Source: an uncultured Oscillospiraceae bacterium
Lineage (GTDB): Bacteria > Bacillota > Clostridia > Oscillospirales > Ruminococcaceae
NCBI GenBank assembly: GCA_900548355.1
Contig: URKR01000006.1
Coordinates: 39,991 to 103,990 of the forward strand
Length of the DNA stretch: 64,000 nt
Reading direction: 5' to 3'
Part shown: one piece after another, positions 52,239-60,456 of the stretch
Numbering within the stretch: the first letter of the stretch is position 1
Layout of the letters: every line of letters begins with the position of its first letter
The notes under the pieces: generated by a model
Databases searched by the model: none
What the model was told of the DNA's origin: nothing
The model's input: the letters and a program-made list of their open reading frames with translations, nothing else
Position numbers and translations under genes: made by a program

Positions 52239-53600
52239 TTACTGCAAAATGTCATGCAGCGATTTGATCCGCGCGCCGGTGGTCACCACAACCACATCGT
52301 CGCCGGGCAGCATCACATCGTTGCCGGAAGGGATGATCGGCTCGCCGTTGGCCCGCACAATGCCGGCGATCAGCACATCGGGCCGGGTTTTGAGGTCTTT
52401 GAGCGGCACGCCAGCAAACGGGATGCCGGGCTCCACGCCAAACTCCAGCGCTTCCACCCGGCCGCCGACGATCCGGTGCAGCGCCTTGATGTTGGAACCC
52501 AGGCTGTTCTGCATGGCCCGCACATACTGCAAAATGGATTCGCTTGTCACATCCGAAGCCGAAACCACGCTTTCCAGCATGCCGTTGGCGGTGGCAAGCT
52601 CTGCAAAAGAGGAACGGTTGACCTTGGCGATGACCTTGCAGTTGGTATTCTGCGCGGCATACATCGAAAGCAGGATGTTGGTTTCGTCCATGCCGGTCAG
52701 CGCGACAAAGGCGTTCATCTCGTCAATGCCTTCCTCCTGCAGCAGTTCGCTGTCGGCGGCGTCGCCGTGGATGACCAGCACGCCGGGCAGCAGTTCGCTC
52801 ATGTGGCGGCAGCGGGCGGCGTCGTTGTCCACAACGGTGATCTTGACCCGGTTGTTGCGCAGCGCGCGGATCAGGTAATACGCCATCTTGCTTGCGCCGA
52901 CGATCATGATCTGGCTGGCCCGGGCTTTGAACAGCCCCAGCCGGCGGAAGAAATCCTCCAGGTCACGCGGGGCGGCGGTCAGGTAGATTTTGTCGCCCTG
53001 CTCCAGCACAAACCGACCGTCCGGAATCACGATCTGCCCCCCGCGCACCACGGCGCAGACCAGCAGCTTCAGATGGATGCTGCCATACAGATCGGACAGC
53101 CGGATGCCGTTGAGCGGGTTGCCGGGGCCCAGGCGGTACTCAATCAGCTCAAACCGGCCGCGGCAGAACCGCTCCAGCTTGATTGCGCTGGGGAACCGCA
53201 GCACCCGGGCAATCTCCCGCGCGGTGGCTTTGTCGGGGTTGATAATCATCGAAAGCCCAAGCTCGCCGCGCATGAACCGCAGCTGCTGCTCATACTCCGG
53301 GTTGCGGATGCGGGCGATCGTGTGCCGGGTTCCGATCTTTTTGGCCACCAGGCAGGCCAGGATGTTGATCTCATCGCTCGAGGTAGTGGCGATCAGCAGG
53401 TCGGCGCCGTGTTCGCAGGCTTCCTGCTGTACCGCATAGCAGGCGCCGTTGCCGGTCACGCCGCGCACATCGTGGACGTTGACAATGTCCTCGGTGCGCT
53501 GGGGGTTCTCATCAATCGCAACGATGTCATGGCCCTCGGCGGTCAGTTGTTCGGTCAGCGCGCGGCCAACCTTGCCCAGGCCCACAATCACAATCTTCAT
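52239..53600 (-). CDS. trkA: TrkA potassium-uptake regulatory subunit (two RCK domains)
   Basis: A 453-aa cytoplasmic protein with two tandem RCK units. Each has a Rossmann TrkA_N part (VGLGKVGRAL near 5-14; VGASKMAYYL near 232-241) and a TrkA_C part, binding NAD(H)/nucleotides to gate TrkH. The second Rossmann lacks the third Gly. AGGAGG lies about 13 bases before the ATG, a long spacing, but no better start exists. Confidence 0.93.
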   Translation of the reverse strand: MKIVIVGLGKVGRALTEQLTAEGHDIVAIDENPQRTEDIVNVHDVRGVTGNGACYAVQQEACEHGADLLIATTSSDEINILACLVAKKIGTRHTIARIRNPEYEQQLRFMRGELGLSMIINPDKATAREIARVLRFPSAIKLERFCRGRFELIEYRLGPGNPLNGIRLSDLYGSIHLKLLVCAVVRGGQIVIPDGRFVLEQGDKIYLTAAPRDLEDFFRRLGLFKARASQIMIVGASKMAYYLIRALRNNRVKITVVDNDAARCRHMSELLPGVLVIHGDAADSELLQEEGIDEMNAFVALTGMDETNILLSMYAAQNTNCKVIAKVNRSSFAELATANGMLESVVSASDVTSESILQYVRAMQNSLGSNIKALHRIVGGRVEALEFGVEPGIPFAGVPLKDLKTRPDVLIAGIVRANGEPIIPSGNDVMLPGDDVVVVTTGARIKSLHDILQ

Positions 53601-53668
53601 AAGGTTTTGTATTCCTCCTGTCCGGGCGGGAAAATGCGCCCGCCTGCCGCATGGGATATCCAACGCCC

Positions 53669-53696
53669 ATTATAACAAAACGGCGCGGGGTTGCAA
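53669..53696 (-). promoter_or_regulatory. SigA-type promoter of trkA-trkH
   Basis: On the minus strand TTGCAA (53696-53691), 16-bp spacer, consensus TATAAT (53674-53669). Confidence 0.75.
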
Positions 53697-53789
53697 CCAT
53701 TTCTTTGCCGTTTCTTGGGGGCATAGGGCAGTTTCTTTGCTGAATCTTTGCCAACAACCTGTTCCGCAAAACTTTTTTTGCAAAAACCC

Positions 53790-53818
53790 TTGCATTTTGC
53801 CGGCATCTGTGCTAGAAT
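53790..53818 (+). promoter_or_regulatory. Promoter of tRNA-Leu
   Basis: TTGCAT (53790-53795), 17-bp spacer, TAGAAT (53813-53818), 32 bp before the tRNA. Confidence 0.75.
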
Positions 53819-53850
53819 ACCATTCGCAACGCTGGTTCGCCCAGTGATCT

Positions 53851-53934
53851 GCGGAAGTGCTGGAATCGGCAGACAGGCACGTTTGAGGTGCGTGTGTCCA
53901 TGACGTGTGGGTTCAAGTCCCATCTTCCGCACCA
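53851..53934 (+). tRNA. tRNA-Leu (anticodon GAG)
   Basis: Acceptor arms GCGGAAG and CTTCCGC pair perfectly, with encoded CCA end (53932-53934). The anticodon loop TT-GAG-GT, GGTTCAAGTCC T-arm and a long variable arm (class II, 84 nt) identify leucine. Confidence 0.95.
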
Positions 53935-53940
53935 AACAGG

Positions 53941-53980
53941 GTGCCCTTATCGCATGTGAATGCGGTAGGGGCACTTTTTG
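53941..53980 (+). terminator. Terminator after tRNA-Leu
   Basis: Fifteen-base arms 53941-53955 and 53960-53974 (two G-U pairs), loop GTGA, then TTTTT. Confidence 0.9.
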
Positions 53981-54035
53981 TTTTACCTTTATACAGCCGG
54001 CAAAGCTAGCCTGACAAAGCGGAGCCGTGCAAAAA

Positions 54036-54303
54036 GTACACAAACGTGTCTTGACAGGGAAAACGGGGGAAATCGCCGCAGGTACACAAATGTGTCTTGA
54101 CAAAGCGGAAGCGTGCAAAAAGTACACGAACGTGTCTTGACAGGCGCCGCAAGAGGGAAGGCCCCGGCGTACACAAATATGTCTTGACAAAGAAAAAAGG
54201 CGGCGAAGTACACGTTTGTGTCTTGACAGGAAAAAATTTTGCCGGGTACACAAACGTGTCTTGACAAAGAAAAAGCGGCAAAGTACACGTTTGTGTCTTG
54301 ACA
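54036..54303. repeat. Array of seven 21-bp dyad repeats before spoIVB
   Basis: Copies start at 54036, 54082, 54122, 54169, 54208, 54246 and 54283. Consensus GTACAC-N4-GTGTCTTGACA, with core AAAC, AAAT, GAAC or GTTT; ACAC-N4-GTGT is an inverted repeat, and AAAC/GTTT copies are the same core in opposite orientation. Spacers are 16-26 bp and partly related (AAGCGGAAGCGTGCAAAAA, AAGAAAAAGCGGCAAA). A decayed eighth copy (about 54008-54030) precedes. Position changes of spacing and lack of unique equal spacers argue against CRISPR. Confidence 0.85.
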
Positions 54304-54397
54304 GGGCGGGTGGAAATTTGCGGCAGACGGTTTTTCGCGGGTTTTCTGCGCATACTGTCCCTGAAAAACGCCGCAGGGCGGGAAAGGGGGCGCGACA

Positions 54398-55615
54398 ATG
54401 CCGCGAAAAACACGCAGGGGTGTGCGGCGGCTGGCGGCCGTGCTGGCGCTGGCCGTGCTGGCGGCCGGCTGGTGCGGGCTGCGCGCCGCCCTGCCCGATA
54501 CCTTCACACTGGCCCCGGGGGAAAAGCTGCGCATTGCCGCGCTGCCGTTTGTGCAGGCCGGGCCGGCCGCGCAGGGCGCTGCGGCCGCCGTGGGCGCGGC
54601 CGAAGCCGATGCCAGCGCCAACCGCACGCTGCGGCTGTTTGGGGTGGTGCCGGTCAAGACGGTGCGCACGGTGGAGCAGGCGCGCCGCACCGTCAGCGTG
54701 CAGGGCACCCCGTTCGGGGTCAAGATGTTTGCGGACGGCGCGCTTGTCGTCGCTTTTTCGGACCAGTACACCGCGCTGGGCACCGAAAACCCGGCCAAGG
54801 AAGCCGGCCTGCGGCTGGGCGACCTGATTGTCTCGGCCGGCGGGCAGCCGGTGCGCAACAACGGGGAACTCGCCGCCGCGATTGCGGCCGCCGGCGGCGC
54901 AGCGATCGAGATTGTCTACACCCGGGACGGCGAAACCTGCACAACCACCCTGGCCCCGGTGGCCGACCGCGACACCGGAACCTGGCGCGCCGGGGTCTGG
55001 GTGCGGGATTCCTCGGCCGGCATCGGCACCCTGACCTTCACCGACCCCGAAGCCGGCAGCTTTGCCGGGCTTGGCCATGCGGTCAGCGACGCCGACACCG
55101 GTACGGCTTTCACGCTGCTTTCGGGCGAGATTGTGGCGGTTGCCGTCACCGGCGTGCAGAAAGGCGCCGCCGGCGCGCCCGGCGCGCTGCGGGGGGAATT
55201 TGCCGGCGATACGCTCGGCACGATTGCGGCGAACGACGCGACCGGCGTGTACGGCCGCTGGCAGGGGGCGCACAGCGGCACGGCGATGACGATCGCCTAC
55301 CCGCAGGAGGTCGCCCCCGGCCCGGCCGAGATCCTGGCCACGGTGGACGGCGGCGCGCCGCGGCGGTATGCGGTTGAGATTGAACGGGTCAACCTGACCG
55401 CAGCCGACCCCAACCGAAACCTGCTGATCCGGGTGGTGGACGACGCGCTGCTGCAAACAACCGGCGGCATTGTGCAGGGGATGAGCGGCAGCCCGGTTCT
55501 GCAGGACGGCCGGCTTGTCGGCGCGCTGACCCATGTGCTCGTCAACGACCCTGTCTGCGGGTACGGCATCTTTGCCGATACGATGCTGACCCGCGCCGAC
55601 GCCGCCGTGCGCTGA
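54398..55615 (+). CDS. spoIVB: SpoIVB peptidase
   Basis: A 405-aa S55 serine protease that, in Bacillus, is secreted from the forespore to trigger pro-sigma-K processing. An N-terminal membrane anchor (about 10-28), a PDZ domain (about 100-185) and the protease domain are visible, with GLGHAV (His227) and the GMSGSP serine motif (361-366). AAAGGGGG precedes the ATG. A CATACTG box (54351) resembling forespore sigma -10 elements lies upstream but without a clear -35. spo0A follows, the conserved order. Confidence 0.93.
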   Translation: MPRKTRRGVRRLAAVLALAVLAAGWCGLRAALPDTFTLAPGEKLRIAALPFVQAGPAAQGAAAAVGAAEADASANRTLRLFGVVPVKTVRTVEQARRTVSVQGTPFGVKMFADGALVVAFSDQYTALGTENPAKEAGLRLGDLIVSAGGQPVRNNGELAAAIAAAGGAAIEIVYTRDGETCTTTLAPVADRDTGTWRAGVWVRDSSAGIGTLTFTDPEAGSFAGLGHAVSDADTGTAFTLLSGEIVAVAVTGVQKGAAGAPGALRGEFAGDTLGTIAANDATGVYGRWQGAHSGTAMTIAYPQEVAPGPAEILATVDGGAPRRYAVEIERVNLTAADPNRNLLIRVVDDALLQTTGGIVQGMSGSPVLQDGRLVGALTHVLVNDPVCGYGIFADTMLTRADAAVR

Positions 55616-55783
55616 AACCCGCTGTGCCAAAGGCCCGGCGCTGCCAGTTTGCTGGGAATGCAACCGGCGGCCCGGGCCAACATTGTGTGTTATAATATGA
55701 TAAATAGACATAAAAATTGACGAAAATACGAACAAGCAGAAAATTGCGCGCGAAATCTGGCGAAAACGGTAATAATTTTCTTA

Positions 55784-55826
55784 TTGCCAGAAATGGTAAA
55801 ATATGGTAAAATCCCCATTGTCGAGA
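55784..55826 (+). promoter_or_regulatory. Promoter and candidate 0A box before spo0A
   Basis: TTGCCA (55784-55789), 17-bp spacer, TAAAAT (55807-55812); TTGTCGAGA (55818-55826) next to it is one base off the Spo0A box TGTCGAA. Feedback by Spo0A is plausible but unproven. The rest of 55616-55783 holds only an AT-rich stretch and a TATAAT-like box at about 55690. Confidence 0.5.
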
Positions 55827-55869
55827 GAACCACGCGGGTCACGCGAAGAATCATGAGGAGTGTAGCACA

Positions 55870-56628
55870 ATGGAGAAGATTCGTTTTCTGATGACCGATA
55901 CCAGCACGCAGACGACAGCCCTGTGCCGCCAGGCGTTGGAAGCCAAAGGGGTGGAGGTGACCGTGTGTGAAAAGAACGGCGCCCAGGCCCTGAAAGCGCT
56001 GCTTGAGCTGCACCCGCAGGCCGTGCTGCTGGATGCCTTTATGCCCGAACAGGACGCCATCACGGTCAAACAGCGGTATGAAGCGCAGAACAATTCGGGC
56101 GGCCACACGACCTTTTTTGTGACCGGCGCGTTCCAGAGCGAGGAGATCGAGCAGGAACTGCTGGACAACGGCTTTTCGTTTTTCTTTGTCAAACCGTTTG
56201 ACGAAACGGTGCTGGTGGCCCGGGTGCTCAAGGCGGCCGGGGCGACCAACCGCCCGCAGCCCCTTTCCCAGGACAGCGACGAGCTGACCGTGACCGAGAT
56301 CCTGCACCAGGTCGGGGTGCCGGCCCACATCAAGGGCTACCAGTTTCTGCGCGATGCGATCCTGCTGGCGGTGGGCGACCCCGATTACATCAACGCCGTG
56401 ACCAAGCGGCTGTACCCGGAAATTGCCAAGCGCAACGGCACGACGGCCTCCCGCGTGGAGCGCGCGATCCGCCATGCGATCGAGGTGGCATGGGACCGCG
56501 GCGATGTCGATACGCTGAACAGTTACTTTGGCTACACCATCCACAGCCTGCGCGGCAAGCCGACCAATTCGGAATTCATCGCAATGATTGCGGACAAGAT
56601 CCGCCTGGACAAGCGCCGCCGCGCCTGA
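55870..56628 (+). CDS. spo0A: Sporulation master regulator Spo0A
   Basis: A 252-aa response regulator. The receiver (1-120) has Asp10, phosphorylation site Asp55 (LLDAFMP), Thr85 and Lys108. The C-terminal Spo0A DNA-binding domain (about 140-250) carries TEILHQVGVPAHIKGYQFLR and the recognition region NGTTASRVERAIRHAIE. GAGGAG precedes the ATG. Its presence with spoIVB indicates a sporulation-lineage organism, whether or not it still forms spores. Confidence 0.95.
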   Translation: MEKIRFLMTDTSTQTTALCRQALEAKGVEVTVCEKNGAQALKALLELHPQAVLLDAFMPEQDAITVKQRYEAQNNSGGHTTFFVTGAFQSEEIEQELLDNGFSFFFVKPFDETVLVARVLKAAGATNRPQPLSQDSDELTVTEILHQVGVPAHIKGYQFLRDAILLAVGDPDYINAVTKRLYPEIAKRNGTTASRVERAIRHAIEVAWDRGDVDTLNSYFGYTIHSLRGKPTNSEFIAMIADKIRLDKRRRA

Positions 56629-56709
56629 AAAAACGCCCGGCAGGGTTTCGTCTGGATGCACAAAGGGGCGCGCCGGATTTCGGCAAAACAGAAAAGAGAA
56701 CGAATACCA

Positions 56710-56739
56710 TTGACAAAAGCGACGTGCGGGCGCTATACT
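56710..56739 (+). promoter_or_regulatory. SigA-type promoter of the small membrane protein gene
   Basis: TTGACA (56710-56715), 18-bp spacer, TATACT (56734-56739), 53 bp before the start. Confidence 0.75.
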
Positions 56740-56792
56740 ATTCATAGAAATATACCCAAAAGCCCCGCAGCCGGGGCAGAGGAGGGCGCGCT

Positions 56793-57032
56793 ATGCCAAA
56801 CGCTGTGTATCTTGTGGTGCTGCTCGTTGTACTGGTGCTGGCGCCTGTGGTGCCGCTGTGGCTGCGCAAGCGGGATTTTGACCGCCAGGTGCGCGGCCTG
56901 CGCCCCGAACGCAAAGCCGGCGAAAAGGACGGCCTGCGCCGCGAAAGCCGCGATACTGCCGAAGCCGAAGCGCTCGCCGGCCAGGCGCGGCTGAAGTCTA
57001 TGCAAAACATCAACGGTGGAATGCGGCTGTGA
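56793..57032 (+). CDS. Small membrane protein of unknown function
   Basis: A 79-aa protein with one N-terminal membrane helix (about 4-24, VYLVVLLVVLVLAPVVPLWL) and a charged, helical cytoplasmic tail rich in Arg, Glu and Ala. GGAGGG precedes the ATG and a good promoter lies upstream, so it is probably real. No family is recognised. Confidence 0.65.
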   Translation: MPNAVYLVVLLVVLVLAPVVPLWLRKRDFDRQVRGLRPERKAGEKDGLRRESRDTAEAEALAGQARLKSMQNINGGMRL

Positions 57033-57061
57033 CATTCGACATTCCCCCCGGGTAACAAAGG

Positions 57062-57112
57062 ATCGGGAACCCACGGCAAAGCGCGATCGCTGTGGGTTCC
57101 CGATTCTTTGTG
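57062..57112. terminator. Terminator between the small membrane protein and GH13 genes
   Basis: Arms ATCGGGAACCCACGGC and GCTGTGGGTTCCCGAT (one G-U pair) around an 11-base loop, followed by TCTTTGTGTTTGTTTTG. The other strand has a weaker T-rich side, so it may serve the converging GH13 gene too. Confidence 0.8.
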
Positions 57113-57138
57113 TTTGTTTTGTTTTTTGTGCGGGTCTT

Positions 57139-58446
57139 TTACTCGGTCTTCCAGAAATAGCAGGAATAGGGCGCCAGATCGCTGCCGCCGCCGAAATCAT
57201 GCGGGCGGCCGGTGATCAGGTCCACCGCGCAGCCGGCTTCGGCGTTGAAATCGGCATGATAGGGGGCGCTGTCGGCGTTGATCGCCACAAGCACGCGGTC
57301 GTTCCGGCTGCGGCGCTCAAAAATCAGCTGTTTGGGCTGCACAAGGATGTTGCGGTACGAACCGTAACACAGCGCCTCGCTGCCGGTTCTGGCCCCGGCC
57401 AGCGCCGTGATCCAGGCGGTCAGCTCGTTCTCTTCGGGCGTTTCGAAGGCCGGGCGCAGGGCGGGGTCGCCGTCCTTCTTTTCGCCGGTTGCGCCCCACT
57501 CGCTGCCGTAATAGACGGCCGGCGTGCCGGGCATGCCGAACAAAAGCCCGTACAGCGGGCGCAGTTCGTTCTTGTCCTGCAGAATGCTGGCAACCCGGGT
57601 CACATCGTGGTTATCGGCAAAGTTCAGAAGGTGTTTGCCGGTGTACAGGCACCAGGGTTCCGCGCCGAACTGCCGGTTCAGGCTGTAGGCAATCTCATGC
57701 ATATTGCCGGTGTTGAAGCTGGAATACAGCCCCTTGTAGCACTCATAGTTGGTGACCGAATGGCAGGCGTGGTCGTTCATCCAGCGGTTGTAATCGCCGT
57801 GCAGCGTCTCGCCCACAAGGGCGAAATCTGGCTTGAGCTGGGCGGTGAAGCCGCGCAGCGCGCCGAGGAAATCAAGGTCAAGGCAATAGGCGACATCCAG
57901 CCGCAGGCCGTCGATGTCATAATCCCGCACCCAGCCGGCGATCGCGTCAAACAGATATTCGCGCACGGCGGGGTTGTGCAGGTTGAGCTTGACAAGCTCA
58001 TAGCAGCCTTCCCAGCCTTCATACCAGAAACCGTCCTGGTAGGGGGTGTTGCCGCCGAAATCCAGGTGGAACCAGTCTTTATACGGGCTGTCCCACTTTT
58101 TTTCCTGCACGTCACGGAACGCCCAGAACCCGCGGCCGGCATGGTTGAAAACGCCGTCCAGCATCACCCGCATCCCGGCTTTGTGGATGGCGCCGCAGAC
58201 GGCCTTGAGGTCATCGGCGTCGCCCAGGCGGGTATCTACCTTATTATAGTCGCGGGTGTCATAGCCGTGGGCGTCGCTCTCAAACAAAGGGTTGAAGAGC
58301 ATGGTGTCGGCGCCGAGCGCCCGGATATGGGGCACCCAGTCCAGCACGCGGCGCAGCCGGTGGGCGGGTTGGGCGTCGTTTTGCAGCGGCGCGCCGCACA
58401 GCCCCAGCGGGTAGATCTGGTACACAACGGCTTGGTCAAACCACAT
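57139..58446 (-). CDS. GH13 alpha-amylase family enzyme
   Basis: A 435-aa glycoside hydrolase. The four GH13 regions are complete: DGVFNHAG (97-104), GLRLDVAYC with nucleophile Asp184, VGETLHGD with acid/base Glu213, and FADNHDVTR with His280-Asp281. No signal peptide, so intracellular. Size and the lack of extra domains suggest a maltodextrin- or oligosaccharide-cleaving enzyme; the subfamily is not fixed here. AAAGGA precedes the ATG. Confidence 0.88.
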   Translation of the reverse strand: MWFDQAVVYQIYPLGLCGAPLQNDAQPAHRLRRVLDWVPHIRALGADTMLFNPLFESDAHGYDTRDYNKVDTRLGDADDLKAVCGAIHKAGMRVMLDGVFNHAGRGFWAFRDVQEKKWDSPYKDWFHLDFGGNTPYQDGFWYEGWEGCYELVKLNLHNPAVREYLFDAIAGWVRDYDIDGLRLDVAYCLDLDFLGALRGFTAQLKPDFALVGETLHGDYNRWMNDHACHSVTNYECYKGLYSSFNTGNMHEIAYSLNRQFGAEPWCLYTGKHLLNFADNHDVTRVASILQDKNELRPLYGLLFGMPGTPAVYYGSEWGATGEKKDGDPALRPAFETPEENELTAWITALAGARTGSEALCYGSYRNILVQPKQLIFERRSRNDRVLVAINADSAPYHADFNAEAGCAVDLITGRPHDFGGGSDLAPYSCYFWKTE

Positions 58447-58489
58447 AAAGCGTCCTTTCTTGCCATGGCAGCGGCTTTGGGGGCACGGG

Positions 58490-58640
58490 TTGGGAGCTGG
58501 GAATTAGGAATTAGAGGCAACCCAGGAAAGCAAAAAGAAAAGAGGAGGTGTATCGGACCGCTTTCCCAATCGCGGTGAGGTTAGCGATTCTGCACGGCGA
58601 CCTGCGGGCGCCTCTAACTCCTAATTCGCAACTTCCAAAA
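58490..58640. repeat. Interspersed inverted-repeat element with AATTAGGAATTAG ends
   Basis: GGGAATTAGGAATTAGAGGC at the left and GCGCCTCTAACTCCTAATTC at the right are inverted ends of a ~150-bp non-coding element. It resembles family A in plan but has different termini. It lies in the leader of the GH13 gene. Confidence 0.6.
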
Positions 58641-58701
58641 GACCTGCCCGCATGGCAGGCCGGGCACGCCTGGCAGGCAGCCCGCGCGTCCCCATGGCTT
58701 C

Positions 58702-58730
58702 ATTATACCTGTTGGGCAGGTAAAATGCAA
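58702..58730 (-). promoter_or_regulatory. SigA-type promoter towards the GH13 gene
   Basis: On the minus strand TTGCAT (58730-58725), 17-bp spacer, consensus TATAAT (58707-58702). The transcript would cross the inverted-repeat element before the GH13 start. Confidence 0.75.
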
Positions 58731-58787
58731 TCGGAAAATCAAAAAAACTCGCCAATTTTTTCAGGAATTTTTCGGCAAAACGGGTAC

Positions 58788-58817
58788 TTGACAACCAATG
58801 GTTGTTTGTGCTATGCT
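58788..58817 (+). promoter_or_regulatory. Promoter with operator palindrome of the RepA-like gene
   Basis: TTGACA (58788-58793), 18-bp spacer, TATGCT (58812-58817). The palindrome ACAACCA-A-TGGTTGT (58791-58805) overlaps the -35 box and spacer, so a bound repressor would block polymerase. Confidence 0.75.
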
Positions 58818-58917
58818 GTAACCTAAGGGTAGTTCTACCCGGCGGCCCGCAGCCGCGCCGCGGCATCCCTGGCGCAGGGCTCTGCGGTGCGGCGGGCGCC
58901 CCGGGGCCGAAGGCCTG

Positions 58918-58948
58918 TCCGCGTCGAGAAGGGAACGCGGATTTTTTT
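58918..58948 (+). terminator. Attenuator-like terminator in the RepA-like gene leader
   Basis: Arms TCCGCGT (58918-58924) and ACGCGGA (58935-58941), ten-base loop, then seven T (58942-58948). It lies between promoter and gene. Confidence 0.6.
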
Positions 58949-58960
58949 GGCCGCAAGGCA

Positions 58961-58975
58961 ACAACCAATGGTTGT
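58961..58975 (+). promoter_or_regulatory. Second copy of the operator palindrome
   Basis: ACAACCAATGGTTGT, identical to 58791-58805 and exactly 170 bp downstream, 50 bp before the start codon. Two spaced sites suggest a looped or cooperative repressor complex. Confidence 0.7.
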
Positions 58976-59025
58976 GGAACCCCGCACGCAAACCCACGCC
59001 CCAAAAGAGGGAGAAAGGAGACCCT

Positions 59026-60456
59026 ATGAACAAAACCCAACCCGAAACACACACCCCCGTGCCAAACGGCCCGCACAGCCCCGAATTCCGTGACTTCCTG
59101 GCGCTGGTTTCCACCGCCGACGCCGAGACGCTTCTGTCGGACGAAGCGTTTGCCAAGCTGCAGTTTGCGGTGGCGGCCGGCTGCAGCGAGGAGGACCTCT
59201 GCCAGATGCTGGAGGCCGCCGCGGTCGGGCGGTGCGGCGTGCCGCCGGCCCGCGTGCAGGCGTGGTACCGCGGCTGCTGCGCCCACGGCCGGGCCGACCC
59301 GCAGGGCTTTCTGCACCGTATGCTGGACTACCGGCCGCTGCTGCGGGCGGTTTCCAGCGTGGAAGCGCGCCGGGCCGAATACCTCTGCCCGCCCTACCTG
59401 CCCAAGGGCATGCTGACCGTGCTGGGCGGGGTGTCCGGCGTGGGCAAAACCTGGCTGGCCATGGCGATGGCGGCTGCGGTATCACGCGGGCAGGCGCTGC
59501 CGTTTGCCGCCGAAGGCCCGGCCGGCGCGCCCGGCAATGTCTGGTATTTCACCCAGGAAAACGACCCCAACGCGGTTGTGCGCCCGCGGCTGGAGCGCCT
59601 TGGCGCAGACCTTGACCGCGTGTTTGTGCAGAGCCTGGGCCGCGCCGGCGCCGGGCTGACCCTGAACGACCCCCGGCTGGAACGCCAGGCCGCGCTGTGC
59701 CCGCCTGCCCTGCTGGTGTTTGACCCGATCCAGAGCTACCTGGGCCCCCGGGTGGACATGAACCGGGCCAACACCGTGCGCCCCGTGCTGGACGCCCTGG
59801 CCGATTTTGCCAAGCGGCACGGCTGCGCCGTTGTGCTCATCAGCCATATGTCCAAGCCCGGCACGGGCAATGTCTCGGCGCTGGACAGGCTGCTGGGCTC
59901 CAGCGATTTCCGCAACGCCGCGCGCAGCATCCTGATTGTCGGCCGCGACCCCGAGGACGCCGGCCGGGCGGTGTTTGTCCACGCCAAAAACAGCCTGGGC
60001 GCGCCGGGGCCCGGCCAGGGGTTTGTGATCGGCGGGGCAGGGGGGATCGCGTTCACCGGCCCGGTGGAGGCCGACGCCGACGCCGTGCTGAACGCCGCCG
60101 GCCGCGGCGGGCGCGGGCGCCCCACCGTCATGCAGGAGCTTTACGCCGACCTGCAGGCCCTGCTGGGCGCCAAGGGCTTTGCCCGGCTTGAGGAAATTGA
60201 GGCGATGCGCCGGCAGAAGGGCTACGGCAACGGTTCGCTCTACCGCGCCAAGGAGGAACTGGGCCTGCGCAGCGTGAGCGTGGGGCGCCGCCCCCGCAGA
60301 ACCACCTACTGGGCCTGTGCGGCGGTTGGCGATGCCGAGCTGGCCCGGTATGCCGAAGCCGAGGACGGCGATTCCCAAAAAGTTCATTCCCAAAAATCCC
60401 CGGTACCCCCTCTATTTTTGGGAAATGACCCGTTTTTGGACGCTGCATCGCTATAA
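59026..60456 (+). CDS. RepA-like RecA-fold ATPase (AAA_25 type)
   Basis: A 476-aa protein. A helical N-region (1-120) precedes a RecA/RepA-like ATPase core: Walker A GGVSGVGKT (134-142), Walker B ALLVFDPIQ (228-236) and SHMSK (273-277), with the sensor block LLGSSDFRNAARSIL. The C-terminal part (about 375-440) looks like a winged helix (NGSLYRAKEELGLRSV). Such proteins are plasmid or phage replicative helicase/loader-type ATPases. AAAGGAG precedes ATG 59026. The last 28 codons are formed by the downstream repeat array. No primase or integrase neighbour. Confidence 0.82.
   Translation: MNKTQPETHTPVPNGPHSPEFRDFLALVSTADAETLLSDEAFAKLQFAVAAGCSEEDLCQMLEAAAVGRCGVPPARVQAWYRGCCAHGRADPQGFLHRMLDYRPLLRAVSSVEARRAEYLCPPYLPKGMLTVLGGVSGVGKTWLAMAMAAAVSRGQALPFAAEGPAGAPGNVWYFTQENDPNAVVRPRLERLGADLDRVFVQSLGRAGAGLTLNDPRLERQAALCPPALLVFDPIQSYLGPRVDMNRANTVRPVLDALADFAKRHGCAVVLISHMSKPGTGNVSALDRLLGSSDFRNAARSILIVGRDPEDAGRAVFVHAKNSLGAPGPGQGFVIGGAGGIAFTGPVEADADAVLNAAGRGGRGRPTVMQELYADLQALLGAKGFARLEEIEAMRRQKGYGNGSLYRAKEELGLRSVSVGRRPRRTTYWACAAVGDAELARYAEAEDGDSQKVHSQKSPVPPLFLGNDPFLDAASL

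Noticed and set aside
54036..54303. CRISPR array before spoIVB
   Set aside because: The repeats are only 21 bp with changing core bases, the spacers are 16-26 bp and partly similar to each other, and no cas gene is near.
53597..55735. 712-codon minus-strand frame opposite spoIVB and the tRNA
   Set aside because: It runs antisense through spoIVB, the tRNA and the repeat array; its low-complexity start and repeat-derived segments fit a GC-driven shadow frame.
58802..59029. 75-codon plus-strand leader peptide before the RepA-like gene
   Set aside because: It has no ribosome binding site and its composition follows the GC-rich leader; the attenuator does not need it.
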